The position numbers and the translations under genes were made by a program. DNA of 64,000 nucleotides. Origin: Paraburkholderia sp. GTDB taxonomy: Bacteria > Pseudomonadota > Gammaproteobacteria > Burkholderiales > Burkholderiaceae. Positions within the stretch are counted from its first letter, which is position 1. The number at the start of each line of letters is the position of its first letter. The stretch is from positions 1,260,001-1,324,000 of the forward strand of contig NZ_JAPWKB010000019.1 in NCBI RefSeq assembly GCF_028283785.1. The letters run 5' to 3'. Positions 41,259 to 50,607 of this stretch are shown here, one piece after another. The notes beneath the pieces are model-generated. The model saw only the letters and a program-made list of their open reading frames with translations, did no database searches and was not told where the DNA came from.

Positions 41259-41846
41259 TACGACTCCCCTTTCTAGCTATTCCAGCCTGCTGGTGCGTTG
41301 TCGCGACGACGCACGGTTTTCACCGCTTGCGTTGCCGGATCGATCACAAACACGACGAAAAAACGCACCGAGGTCTCCGCGGATTTCAATGTCCTGACGG
41401 CTTTATCCGACTGATAAGGCGGCTGTAATGCCCTGCCCGTTCGTCGTTTTTGTCGCCGCGTCAGAGGAGTCTATTCGCAGCGAGGTAGGTTTCCCCCGCC
41501 AAAATCGAGCAGGAAATGACGCGGAATTGCGCAACGAGGTCGCTTTTCGCTTAGCACTATGCGAAGGCGGCAATTTGCGAATTTTCAAGCACGGAAAACG
41601 CTGTTTTGCGCCATTTTCGAGGCTGCGGCACCCTCGCCCGTTTTTTAAAACGCTGATTGCGCGTGGACGCGGTGGCGGCCGAATTACGCCATAGAATTCC
41701 GAATGAAACGTAAATAACTAGTCGTAATACGGTAAATATCTACCTTTTATGATCTGATGTTTGACATTATCTTTGTAATGTTGCTATCGGTAGCGCCAAG
41801 GGCGCGAAAATCGCGCGTACGCCCAAATCCACGTCAAAACCGTGTT
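41259..41846. other. Large intergenic region with an AT-rich patch
   Basis: 588 bp between the 5' end of the FemAB-like gene and the 3' end of the GlxA regulator. 41690-41790 is clearly AT-rich compared with its surroundings and contains TTGACA at 41761, but no good -10 at the right spacing. Short ORFs at 41403-41694 on both strands do not look protein-like. Nothing else was recognised. Confidence 0.45.
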
Positions 41847-43043
41847 TTACGACGCGACAACCGCCTCGCCGGCGCGAATGTTCAGCCGGTATTCGGTCGG
41901 CGAAACACCCATCACACGACGAAAACTCTTAGCGAGCCCGTGCCCATTGCCAGCGCCGCAGCGACGCGCAATCTTGTCGACCGGCAGATCGGTGTCGGCG
42001 AGAAATTCGCAGGCCAGTTTCAGCCGCATCTGCTGCAGATAATCGGACGGCGTGACCCCGAGTTCATGCTTGAAATGCCGCAGGAAATTGCGTTCGCTCA
42101 TCGCGGCCGCATGCGCGGCGTCCGTCACCGACAGCGGTCCGTCGCAATGCTCTTCGATCCACTGCGCCGCGGCGTTGATCTTCTCCGCGATGCTCATCGC
42201 TCCGCCGCCGCTCAGGCGGCGCATCAAACGCGGACTGACGCCCGGCAACAGATGCGCGGCGACATCGCGCGCCACGTCGAGGCCGAGGTCGCGCTTGATC
42301 AGCACCAGCGCGCTTTCGATCGATTCGTGCCGGTCGTCGATGCCGCCTTCCATCGCCGATCCCGCTACGGACGCATTGCGCCGCCCTGTACGCGGCTCGC
42401 GCGCATCGCTGGCGGCACAGGGATCGCCGTCGTCCACAAGCGCGTTACGCGACGCAGGGTAAGTCGCACCATGGGACATCGCGGCCGTCGTCTTCGGGCG
42501 CAGCTCGATGCCAGCGGCTGCCAGCACGGTCCAGCTATCGCCGATCGGATGAATCGTGCCCGCGGTATGGCGCACCTGACGCAGCCAGTCGAGCACGCGT
42601 TCGTCGTGCGGCGCGACGTGTCCGCCATCGACGCGCTCGCCCGCGCCGTCGCCTGCACGGACGCCGCTGGTCACGCTGCCGGCACCGCCGCCGATATCGC
42701 CGAATGCGCCCTCGCCGCCTGCGACGAACAACGCGTCGAAGCGATCCTGGCGACCCATATCGAGGCTGTCGGTGACGACCCGAATCGCCGACGTGCACGC
42801 AATATTCCCGCCTTCGGGCGACAGGAAGCGCACGTGATAGATCGGCTCTTCCGCCCCGCGCTTCTGCGCGATCGCGTTGGCGGAATGGAACAGTTCGGAA
42901 ATGATGCCGGTGCTCATCAGCGAGAAGCGGTTGAGCAGCAGGATGCCGATCGATCGCGCAGCGCGGCGCGATCGGGTGTTCGTGCCATCCAGACCCGGGC
43001 CCGGCGGTGAGAACGAATTCGCGTCGTGGCCGATGTACGGCAT
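41847..43043 (-). CDS. GlxA family transcriptional regulator (DJ-1/PfpI domain plus AraC HTH)
   Basis: 398 aa from ATG 43043 (AAAGGGG upstream). The N-terminal class I amidotransferase-like domain spans about residues 30-225 (SIGILLLNRFSLMSTGIISELFHSANAI, LFVAGGEGAFGD). The C-terminal AraC domain has MSERNFLRHFKHELGVTPSDYLQQMRLKLACEFL and MGVSPTEYR. A Gly-rich stretch (GGGAGSVTSGVRAGDGAGERVDGG) inserted near residue 130 is unusual for the family. Related regulators control amine, carnitine or glycine betaine use. The diverging amine oxidase nearby may be a target. Confidence 0.87.
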   Translation of the reverse strand: MPYIGHDANSFSPPGPGLDGTNTRSRRAARSIGILLLNRFSLMSTGIISELFHSANAIAQKRGAEEPIYHVRFLSPEGGNIACTSAIRVVTDSLDMGRQDRFDALFVAGGEGAFGDIGGGAGSVTSGVRAGDGAGERVDGGHVAPHDERVLDWLRQVRHTAGTIHPIGDSWTVLAAAGIELRPKTTAAMSHGATYPASRNALVDDGDPCAASDAREPRTGRRNASVAGSAMEGGIDDRHESIESALVLIKRDLGLDVARDVAAHLLPGVSPRLMRRLSGGGAMSIAEKINAAAQWIEEHCDGPLSVTDAAHAAAMSERNFLRHFKHELGVTPSDYLQQMRLKLACEFLADTDLPVDKIARRCGAGNGHGLAKSFRRVMGVSPTEYRLNIRAGEAVVAS

Positions 43044-43436
43044 GGCATCCCCTTTGATCGTGTCGTACGTCCGGAAGATGGCGAGCCTGTCGGCTACATC
43101 CGGTTTCATTCGGACTGCGTGTCGTGCTGCGTCCGCGAAACGGTGTAGCAAAGTGTTTCGGCGCAGCTTACAGACGCATTTAACCAGCGAGGTCGCTTTT
43201 CCAGTGTTCGTTACCTCACGAACCGGCGGGACCGGACGGATGACCGCCGAGCGCGGGGCAGCGCACAGTTCGTGGTTTTTGGGGTTGCGATGCTGGTCCG
43301 GAAGGTGATGGCAGAACCTGATTTGCGAACTCGACGCGCTGTTTTCACGCAATCGCGGGACATCGGGAATGACCCGCCCTTGAGTTTTCCGCAATCCGTC
43401 CGTTATTGCATTTTTAGCCTGCACAGAGACACTCAC
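43044..43436. other. Intergenic region between divergent genes
   Basis: 393 bp upstream of both the GlxA-type gene and the 75-aa gene. No protein-like ORF, strong hairpin or clear promoter pair was found. Confidence 0.4.
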
Positions 43437-43664
43437 ATGCAACAGCCGACGTTCGAATACAGCCGCCCGCAACCGATCTCCCGTTATCTGGCCGACGAGC
43501 TACGCTCATGGGTGCAACTGTGGGTGGTCGAGGCCACCGTGGCCGGCTTTATCAAGCCGCCTTACAAGATCGGCGACGATCTGCTGGAGCGGGCGCTTGC
43601 GCTGTATGAGTTCGGCGTCGAGCCGATCGATGCGGCTTACAGCCTGTTTGGCGTCGTGCACTAG
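43437..43664 (+). CDS. Small hypothetical protein, 75 aa
   Basis: From ATG 43437, with AGAGAC just upstream. The sequence ISRYLADELRSWVQLWVVEATVAGFIKPPYKIGDDLLERALALYEFGV looks like a compact helical protein without signal peptide. The frame is open upstream to 43272 but without protein character. I do not recognise the family. Confidence 0.6.
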   Translation: MQQPTFEYSRPQPISRYLADELRSWVQLWVVEATVAGFIKPPYKIGDDLLERALALYEFGVEPIDAAYSLFGVVH

Positions 43665-44138
43665 ACCGCGTTTTCGCAGGTTTTGCATACGGCTTCGTCG
43701 CACATCTTCCGTGACACGCGCCGGTCCATTGCAGCGTCCCCGCGCGGGACGTTCGATCGGGTCGGCGTGAAAGCTGGATGCAAGGCGAGCCGGTTTGCGT
43801 GATCGCCCCGCTGTTTTGTCGCCTCCCGCCGTTTCTCTGTTTATCTCCCTCCTCGCAGCCCAGCAGAACCTCCGTCCTGCCCTTACCGCGTGTCCCGCGC
43901 CTTCCCGTCTAAGCGATAAATTTTTGTCATATACGAGAATTTTAATTTTTCTCGGATATGATAACTCGCGTCGATAGCCCATTTTTCAGGGCCGTTGCGT
44001 CGTCCTTCAGTTCGTGTCACGGCTTGTTTTTCCGGTCGCGCCCGGGCTCACATTCACGGTTCAGATCATGTCCCAACCCATTCAACGCCTTCAGACCCAC
44101 GCCCGCATGCGCCCGGCGACGATCGCCACGGTGCGCCT
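43665..44138. other. Intergenic region upstream of the amine oxidase gene
   Basis: 474 bp. It contains the near-perfect palindrome at 43927-43961 inside an AT-rich patch. An 11-codon ORF (ATG 44107 to TGA 44142) overlaps the GTG start of the oxidoreductase as GTGA. No other gene was seen. Confidence 0.5.
43927..43961. promoter_or_regulatory. 13-bp near-perfect palindrome, candidate operator
   Basis: TCATATACGAGAA (43927-43939) and TTCTCGGATATGA (43949-43961) pair with one mismatch around a 9-bp AT-only spacer. It lies about 180 bp upstream of the oxidoreductase start and 263 bp after the previous gene, so an operator role is more likely than a terminator. Confidence 0.5.
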
Positions 44139-45389
44139 GTGACCACGAAATTCGACACAATCGTTCTCGGCGGCGGCATCGTTGGTGTGTCGGTGGCCGT
44201 GCATCTGCAAAAGCGTGGCCGTGCAGTCGCGCTCGTCGATAGAAAGGCGCCCGGCAACGAAACGTCGTTCGGCAATGCTGGGTTGATCCAGCGCGAAGGT
44301 GTGTATCCGTATGCGTTTCCGCGCGCATTGAGTGCGTTGCTCGGCTACGCGCGCAACCGCTCGCTCGATGTCCGGTACCATCCGGCCGCGATGGCCGCGC
44401 TCGCGCCGTTCCTGTTTCGTTACTGGAAAAACTCGCATCCGACAACGCATGCAGCAATCGCGCGGCACTACGCAACCCTGATCGAGCATTGCGTGGACGA
44501 ACACCGGACGATGGCGTCGGACGCGGGCGCGACCGCACTGATCCGGCCGACCGGATGGGTCAAGGTGTTCCGCACCGATGCAAAGCGCGAAGAAGAAACC
44601 CGTGCCGCCGAACGCTGGTTCAGCGAGTTCGGCGTGACCTTCGAATCGCTCGACCCGGCCCGTCTCCAACAGATGGAACCGCATCTGGACCGGTCGTTGC
44701 GCGGCGGCTTGCGCTACACCGCGTCGGATTCCGTCAGCGATCCGAACGCGCTCGTGAGCGCCTACGCGCGACACTTCGAGCAACTCGGCGGACGCATCCT
44801 GACCGGCGACGCAAACACGTTGCGCGATCAATGGAAAGTGGACACGCAGGAAGGCACGATCGAAGCGGCGTCGGTGGTGGTGGCGCTGGGGCCGTGGTCC
44901 GACCAGATCACATCGAAACTCGGTTATCGCCTGCCGCTCGCGGTGAAGCGCGGTTACCACATGCACTACGCCACGCAGGCCGATGCGCGACTCAGTCATC
45001 CGGTGCTCGACTGCGAAAACGGCTACATGATTACGCCGATGTCGCGCGGCATCCGTCTGACGACGGGCGTCGAACTCGGTCGCCGCGAAGCGCCCAAAAC
45101 GCCGACGCAACTCGCCGCGGTCGAGCCGATCGCGCGCTCGCTGTTCCCGCTCGGCTCACGTCTCGACGACGAGCCGTGGATGGGCCGTCGCCCGTGCACG
45201 CCGGACATGATGCCGGTGATCGGCCAGGCGCCGCGCCATCGCAATGTGTGGTTCGCGTTCGGTCATGCGCATCATGGACTCACGCTCGGACCGGTGACAG
45301 GACGCCTGATCGCGGAAATGATGACGGGCGAAACCCCGTTCGTCGATCCCGCGCCGTTTAGCGCCGCGCGTTTTCCCGGCGGCCGTTGA
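44139..45389 (+). CDS. DadA-like FAD-dependent amine/D-amino acid oxidoreductase
   Basis: 416 aa from GTG 44139, which places the dinucleotide-binding motif IVLGGGIVGVSVAVHLQKRGRAVALVD at the N-terminus. It continues with NAGLIQREGVYPYAF, LALDPARLQQMEPHL-type segments and the C-terminal GHAHHGLTLGPVTGRLIAEM of the DAO family. It would oxidise D-amino acids or secondary amines to keto acids, with electrons to the quinone pool. Upstream in-frame codons are not protein-like. The GlxA-type regulator on the other side of the 75-aa gene may control it. Confidence 0.9.
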   Translation: MTTKFDTIVLGGGIVGVSVAVHLQKRGRAVALVDRKAPGNETSFGNAGLIQREGVYPYAFPRALSALLGYARNRSLDVRYHPAAMAALAPFLFRYWKNSHPTTHAAIARHYATLIEHCVDEHRTMASDAGATALIRPTGWVKVFRTDAKREEETRAAERWFSEFGVTFESLDPARLQQMEPHLDRSLRGGLRYTASDSVSDPNALVSAYARHFEQLGGRILTGDANTLRDQWKVDTQEGTIEAASVVVALGPWSDQITSKLGYRLPLAVKRGYHMHYATQADARLSHPVLDCENGYMITPMSRGIRLTTGVELGRREAPKTPTQLAAVEPIARSLFPLGSRLDDEPWMGRRPCTPDMMPVIGQAPRHRNVWFAFGHAHHGLTLGPVTGRLIAEMMTGETPFVDPAPFSAARFPGGR

Positions 45390-45408
45390 TTGCATCGTTG
45401 CATGCTCC

Positions 45409-45425
45409 CATGCGCCACGCGCATG
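45409..45425. terminator. Short hairpin between convergent genes
   Basis: CATGCGC-CAC-GCGCATG, a 7-bp perfect stem 20 bp after the oxidoreductase stop and 14 bp before the Pr6Pr stop. Weak terminator candidate. Confidence 0.4.
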
Positions 45426-45438
45426 CGAGTCTCGACGC

Positions 45439-46206
45439 TCAGGCGTCCGGAGGATTGTCGAGCGTATCGCGTGACGAAGCCGTCACGCGCGGCCGTCGAT
45501 GATTGATTGCGACGAAGACACCCATCAGCAGCACGAATCCCAGCACCAGCAACGACGCATTGACGAACACGTGGCGATAGCCGAGATCGTCGACGTCGAT
45601 AAACGGATACGGATAAAAGCCGGTCCGGCTGCCGCGCCACAACGTGACGAACAGGTAGCACAGCGGATAGAGCAGCCACGACAGACAGTCGCGCGGCAGC
45701 AGATGAAAACGCGGCACGAAAAGCAGCCAGTAAACCACCGCCAACAGCGGAATCACCGTGTGCAGACACTCGTTGAGCATCGCGCGATAGCCGCTCGGCG
45801 TCCACAGATGCCGTAACAGCACGTTGTACGCGATGCCGACGAAAACCACATACACGACGATCGCCGTCACGACCGGCGGCCTGCGGAAAAAATGGCCGGG
45901 CGGCGTGCGGGCGCGCACGGCGACGCAGGTAAAGCAGATCGCGCACGCAAACACCGTGAGGTTGGTCAGATAACTGCTTAGCCGCTCGATGCCGTCGATC
46001 ACACCGAGTCCGCGCGCCAGCATCCGGTGGATCGTGACGTCGGTTTGCAGCGCGAACGACACCCACGCGATCAGCGCGATCAACCCCGCCATCGATAACG
46101 ACGCGACGCCCGGTGTATGCAGCGGCAGATCGGGTTCATCGCGGTCCGCTGCACGTACTGGCGGATTGCGCGACGCCCGACCGGATGAACGGTCTGAAGA
46201 AGTCAT
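45439..46206 (-). CDS. Pr6Pr family membrane protein
   Basis: 255 aa, six hydrophobic segments starting with MAGLIALIAWVSFALQTDVTIH. Segments ERLSSYLTNLTVFACAICF and PLCYLFVTLWRGSRTGFYPYPFIDVDDLGY match the Pr6Pr/FAR-17a-like family (conserved YPYPFxD motif). It is an inner-membrane protein of unknown activity, relatives of animal fatty acid ester hydrolases. It is divergent from the dihydroxyacetone kinase gene; the 101-bp gap should hold both promoters. Confidence 0.88.
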   Translation of the reverse strand: MTSSDRSSGRASRNPPVRAADRDEPDLPLHTPGVASLSMAGLIALIAWVSFALQTDVTIHRMLARGLGVIDGIERLSSYLTNLTVFACAICFTCVAVRARTPPGHFFRRPPVVTAIVVYVVFVGIAYNVLLRHLWTPSGYRAMLNECLHTVIPLLAVVYWLLFVPRFHLLPRDCLSWLLYPLCYLFVTLWRGSRTGFYPYPFIDVDDLGYRHVFVNASLLVLGFVLLMGVFVAINHRRPRVTASSRDTLDNPPDA

Positions 46207-46307
46207 GCGTCGATTCTATCCGCGCGCGTATCTGCCTGCAGCGCGTGCACGCATCGCCCTTTATCATGACGTCACCGAATGGCAGCATTCCGACAAGGTG
46301 GCGAACC

Positions 46308-48020
46308 ATGAAGAAACTCATCAACGCAGTGTCCGACGTCGTTCCCGAGCAACTGGAAGGGCTGGTTGCACTGAACCCTGGCCTGACGCTACTCAGCGGC
46401 AGCACGATCGTGATTCGCGCCGATGCGCACGACGCGGCGCAACGCGGTCACGTCGCCCTGATTGCCGGTGGTGGCGCGGGTCACGAACCGGCGCACGGCG
46501 GCTACGTCGGCGCGGGCATGCTGAGCGCGGCGGTCTCCGGCGAAGTGTTCACGTCGCCTTCGACCGATGCCGTGCTCGATGCGATCCGTGCGGTCGCCGG
46601 GCCCGCCGGCGTGTTGCTGATCGTCAAGAACTACACCGGCGACCGGCTCAACTTCGGACTCGCCGCAGAGATCGCGCGCAGTGAAGGGATCGAGGTGGAG
46701 ATGGCGATCGTCGCCGACGACGTCGCGTTATCGGCGAACGGCGACCACGCGGGCCGGCGCGGTCTCGCAGGTACCGTGCTGGTTCACAAGATCGCGGGCG
46801 CGGCCGCCGCCGAAGGCGTGCCGCTGGCCGAACTCACGCAGATCGCGCGCGACGCGGCTGCGGCAACCGGCACGATGGGCGTGGCGCTAACGCCCTGCAC
46901 CGTGCCGGCCGCGGGCAAGCCAGGCTTCGAGCTTGCCGGCGACGAAATCGAATGGGGGCTCGGCATTCACGGCGAACCCGGCGTCGAGCGCGGCGCACTC
47001 GAACCTGCGGACGCGATTGTCGCGCGCCTGCTATCGACCCTCGTCGACGACCTGTCGATTGCGCCGCAGGCGCGCGTCGCGCTGCTCGTGAACAACCTCG
47101 GCGGCACGCCTTCCGGCGAACTCGCGATCGTCGCGGGATCGGCATTGCGCTACCTCGATGCGCGCGGCATCGCAGTCGAACGCGCGTGGTCCGGCACCTT
47201 CCTCAGCGCGCTCGATATGGCGGGCGTGTCGCTGACCCTGATGCAACTCGACGACCGGCGTTTGCGCTGGCTCGACGCGGCGACGCAAACCTCGGCATGG
47301 CCTGCACTGAGCGGACGTGTCGCGCGGGCGACGACGCGCATCGCACCGGCCGCGCCGCAGATCGACGCGAGCGCGCATCTGTCGCGCGACGCGACGCTGC
47401 GCCGCGCGATCGATGCGGTGTGCGCATGCCTGCTCGACGCCGAAGCCACGCTCACGCAAATGGATCAACGTGTCGGCGACGGCGATCTCGGGATCAGCCT
47501 CGCCCGCGCGGCGCACGGCATTGCCCACGACATCGACGGCTATCCGGCCGAAACGTCGCCCGGTGCGGTATTGCGAAGCCTGTCGGCGACGATCCGGCGC
47601 GTGGTCGGCGGCACGTCCGGCCCGTTGTATGCGGTCTTGCTGATGCGCGCCGCGGCGGTGCTCGAACAGTCGTCCACGCCTGCGTCGCCGTCCGCGAAAG
47701 ACTGGTCGGCGGCATTCGGCGCGGGTGTCGATGGATTGATGGAACTCGGCGGCGCACAGCCCGGCGACCGGACGATGATCGACGCATTGCATCCGGCCGC
47801 CGTCGCACTGGACGCGGCGCTCGATGCGTCGGCAGATTTTCAGGCCGCCCTTCGAGCCGCCGTCGAAGCAGCGACGGCGGGCTCTGAATCGACCGCGTCG
47901 ATGCATCCACGACGCGGCCGCTCGAGCTATGTCGGCGATCGTGCGCTCGGTTTTCCCGACCCCGGCGCGCATGCCGTCGGCTTATGGCTCGCGGCAATCC
48001 AGCATGCGTTGTCGCGCTGA
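46308..48020 (+). CDS. Fused ATP-dependent dihydroxyacetone kinase (DhaK-DhaL)
   Basis: 570 aa from ATG 46308. DhaK domain (residues 1-330): GGGAGHEPAHGGYVGAGMLSAAVSGEVFTSP and the substrate-binding His in WGLGIHGEPGVER. DhaL domain (about 365-570): MDQRVGDGDLGISLARAA (ADP/Mg Asp residues), GGTSGPLYAV and GDRTMIDAL. The fusion means direct ATP use rather than the PEP-PTS system. It phosphorylates dihydroxyacetone or related ketoses such as L-erythrulose. No dehydrogenase partner is adjacent. Confidence 0.93.
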   Translation: MKKLINAVSDVVPEQLEGLVALNPGLTLLSGSTIVIRADAHDAAQRGHVALIAGGGAGHEPAHGGYVGAGMLSAAVSGEVFTSPSTDAVLDAIRAVAGPAGVLLIVKNYTGDRLNFGLAAEIARSEGIEVEMAIVADDVALSANGDHAGRRGLAGTVLVHKIAGAAAAEGVPLAELTQIARDAAAATGTMGVALTPCTVPAAGKPGFELAGDEIEWGLGIHGEPGVERGALEPADAIVARLLSTLVDDLSIAPQARVALLVNNLGGTPSGELAIVAGSALRYLDARGIAVERAWSGTFLSALDMAGVSLTLMQLDDRRLRWLDAATQTSAWPALSGRVARATTRIAPAAPQIDASAHLSRDATLRRAIDAVCACLLDAEATLTQMDQRVGDGDLGISLARAAHGIAHDIDGYPAETSPGAVLRSLSATIRRVVGGTSGPLYAVLLMRAAAVLEQSSTPASPSAKDWSAAFGAGVDGLMELGGAQPGDRTMIDALHPAAVALDAALDASADFQAALRAAVEAATAGSESTASMHPRRGRSSYVGDRALGFPDPGAHAVGLWLAAIQHALSR

Positions 48021-48070
48021 AAACCCTGAGCCCGCGTGCAGGGCATCGCGTCGCGGGCCGAGCCACAGCG

Positions 48071-48124
48071 TTCGCATGCGTTTTTCAAATGCATGCATGC
48101 GCGCATGCGCAAAACGCATGCGAA
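48071..48124. terminator. Bidirectional terminator with nested GCATGC palindromes
   Basis: TTCGCATGCGTTTT (48071-48084) and AAAACGCATGCGAA (48111-48124) are perfectly complementary over 14 bp. The 26-nt loop contains further GCATGC palindromes (GCATGCGCGCATGC). It lies between the convergent kinase and acyl-CoA ligase genes. Because the arms end in TTTT, it reads as an intrinsic terminator in both directions. Confidence 0.7.
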
Positions 48125-48132
48125 GCGTCACG

Positions 48133-49812
48133 CTAACCGCCATTACGCGCTGCGTCGTCCTCCTGCAACTTGCGCCACAGGATCTTGCCGCTGCCCGACT
48201 TCGGTAGCGACATGACGAACTCGACGATGCGCGGCGCCTTGTACGATGCCATCTGCTCATGCGCCCACGCGATCACCGCATCGGCGGTCAGCGTGTCGCG
48301 ATACGCGGCGGCCGGCACGATCAGCGCCTTCACCGTCTCGCCGCGTTTCGCATCGCGCACGCCGATCACGCACACTTCGTGAATCGCCGGATGCCGGTAC
48401 ATCAACGCCTCGACTTCGGCCGGCCACACCTTGTATCCGGACGCGTTGATCATCCGTTTCAGACGATCGGTCATGAAAAAATAGCCGTCTTCGTCGATAT
48501 GACCGAGGTCGCCCGTGCGCAAGAACCGCTTGCCGTCGAGTTCGACAAACGCGTCTTGCGTGCCTTTCGGATCGCGCCAGTAGCCTTGCATGATCTGCGG
48601 CCCGTTGACGACGATCTCGCCGGTTTCGCCCGCCGCAAGTTCCTGCAAGCTGGCGGGATCGATTACCCGCGCGTCGAGATCGAACACGGGAATGCCCAGA
48701 CATTGCGGTTTCGGCCGCTGCGGCGGGTTGATATGCGTGGCCGCGATCGTTTCGGACATGCCGTAGCCTTCGACATAGTCGAGCCCCGTCAGCGTCTTCA
48801 GTTTCTTCGCGATCGCATCGGGCATCGCCGCACCACCGCCGCGCACGCCCGACGACGCCGACAGATCGTATTCGGCGAGTTTCGGGTTCGACAGAAAATC
48901 GACCATCATCGTCGAGATGGATTGCCATGAACCGATCCGGTAGCGCTCGATGCACGCAGCCGCCGCGTCGCGATCCCAGCGCGATAGCAATACGATGGTC
49001 GCGCCTGCATGCAGCGGTCCGTTCATGCCGCCCTGCATGCCCGTCACATGGAACAGCGGCAACACCGATAACGACGTCGAATCCTGCGATGCGCCAAACC
49101 ACACATTGCCGCCCACCAGCGTGCTCATCACGCTGCGATGCGTGTGCATGCAGCCCTTCGGCTTGCCGGTCGTGCCCGACGTGTACGGCATCACGCAAAG
49201 ATCGTCGGGACCGGCTGTCAGCGGACCGGGCGCGAAGCCGCTCGCCAGCGCGTCGCGCCACGCGGTGACGCCACGCAGGTCGAACGTGCGGCGCGGGGCC
49301 GTGACGAAGTCGGGGACAGGAATCGGGCTGGGACGCGTCAGATAATCGCTATACGTCGCGACGATCGCATGCCGGATGCCCTGCTCCGGCGCGTCGCCGA
49401 TCAACGGTTCGAGGTTCGCGAACAGGCACTGCGGCGCGATGATCGTCGTCGCGCCGCTGTCGTGCACGTAGTGACGCAATTCGTCGGTGAGGTTCATCGG
49501 ATTGACGGGAACGACGACCGCGTTGGCCCGCAAAATCCCGTAGTAAGCGATGACCCATTGCGGGCTGTTCTGCATATAGAGCAGCACGCGGTCGCCCGCC
49601 TTGACGCCGCATTCGTGCTGCAAATAACCGGCGAGCCGCGTGGCTTCGTCCGCGAATTGCGCAAACGTGACGGGCGTGTCGTAGAACAGCAGAAAGGGTT
49701 TGTCGGGAAAGCGTGCCGCCGAGACTTCGGCGTTGTAGAACAGACTGGTTTGCGGCAACGTCAGATGCAAGGGCACATGCGGCGGCCAATGCCGGTGATG
49801 CAAAGTGTTCAT
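48133..49812 (-). CDS. Long-chain fatty acid-CoA ligase (AMP-dependent synthetase)
   Basis: 559 aa ANL-superfamily enzyme. AMP-binding P-loop YTSGTTGKPKGCMHTH, A5 motif YGMSE, A7 RTGDLGHIDEDGYFF, A8 RMINASGYKVWPAEVEAL and catalytic Lys A10 PKSGSGKILWRKL are all present. It activates a fatty or aryl acid to its CoA thioester; the exact chain type is unknown. It is a single gene with its own terminator. Confidence 0.92.
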   Translation of the reverse strand: MNTLHHRHWPPHVPLHLTLPQTSLFYNAEVSAARFPDKPFLLFYDTPVTFAQFADEATRLAGYLQHECGVKAGDRVLLYMQNSPQWVIAYYGILRANAVVVPVNPMNLTDELRHYVHDSGATTIIAPQCLFANLEPLIGDAPEQGIRHAIVATYSDYLTRPSPIPVPDFVTAPRRTFDLRGVTAWRDALASGFAPGPLTAGPDDLCVMPYTSGTTGKPKGCMHTHRSVMSTLVGGNVWFGASQDSTSLSVLPLFHVTGMQGGMNGPLHAGATIVLLSRWDRDAAAACIERYRIGSWQSISTMMVDFLSNPKLAEYDLSASSGVRGGGAAMPDAIAKKLKTLTGLDYVEGYGMSETIAATHINPPQRPKPQCLGIPVFDLDARVIDPASLQELAAGETGEIVVNGPQIMQGYWRDPKGTQDAFVELDGKRFLRTGDLGHIDEDGYFFMTDRLKRMINASGYKVWPAEVEALMYRHPAIHEVCVIGVRDAKRGETVKALIVPAAAYRDTLTADAVIAWAHEQMASYKAPRIVEFVMSLPKSGSGKILWRKLQEDDAARNGG

Positions 49813-50005
49813 GCGTGTCTCCCAGATTGTGTTTTCGTCGGCGCGTGACCGGCGTCCGGTTGAAGCAACCGTGCCGATCCGCGCCTGTCATTGGTACGCG
49901 ATGCCGCCTGCAAGTTCAATGGTTGCGAGTGTGTTGCAGCGCAATGCGGTCTGCGCGACGCCTGGATGAACTGACGACGACACTACTCGCGGTTCAACGC
50001 ACAGC

Positions 50006-50470
50006 TCAACTCACCGACGTCGCCACCAGCACGGCCGCGCCGATTGCCACCACGTCTTCGATCAACGCCGCAGGCAGATCGCGGCCCATCGTCGCGGCCA
50101 GGCCCGCACGTGCTTTCGCTCCGCCGAGCGTGCCGATCACCGCGCCGACGACACCCGCGATCAGTCCACCGAGCAGGCCGCCATGTGCCGCGCCGATGCA
50201 CGCGCCGCACAATCCGCCCAGCACGATCCGCGTGCCGAACTGCATCGGCACGGTGCGGCTCGGGGTTTTGGGCAACTGATCGGTGATCAGTTCGACGATC
50301 GCCAGCACCGTGAAAATATATGGCGTCGCGGTGGCGCCCATAAACGCGAGCGGCGTATCGTGCAACGGCAGCCAGCCGAGATGGGCGGCCCAACTGATCG
50401 CCGCCGGCGCGGTCATCGCGCGAAGGCCGGCCACAATCCCAATCAACAGCGCAAACAGATAGATCGTCAT
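50006..50470 (-). CDS. DUF4126 membrane protein
   Basis: 154 aa with four hydrophobic segments and Gly-rich helices: LFALLIGIVAGLRAMTAPAAISWAAHLGWL, RIVLGGLCGACIGAAHGGLLGGLIAGVVGAVIGTLGG and a final VVAIGAAVLVATS. This matches DUF4126, an inner-membrane family of unknown role. A GGAGTC site precedes ATG 50470. Confidence 0.85.
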   Translation of the reverse strand: MTIYLFALLIGIVAGLRAMTAPAAISWAAHLGWLPLHDTPLAFMGATATPYIFTVLAIVELITDQLPKTPSRTVPMQFGTRIVLGGLCGACIGAAHGGLLGGLIAGVVGAVIGTLGGAKARAGLAATMGRDLPAALIEDVVAIGAAVLVATSVS

Positions 50471-50607
50471 GGAAGACTCCTGATCCGCGATGAACGTGCC
50501 GCGTTACCAGTGTCGCATGCCCGGTGTCGCGATGCGCATCCGGTGCGCGGCGATCTGTATCGAAGCGTTCGCCCACCCGACGCACGCGCGAACGATGCGC
50601 GGTGCGC

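Noticed and set aside
41761..41789. TTGACA at 41761 as a plus-strand promoter
   Set aside because: The hexamer 17 bp downstream (CTATCG) is a poor -10 and no plus-strand gene follows; the next gene on that side is convergent.
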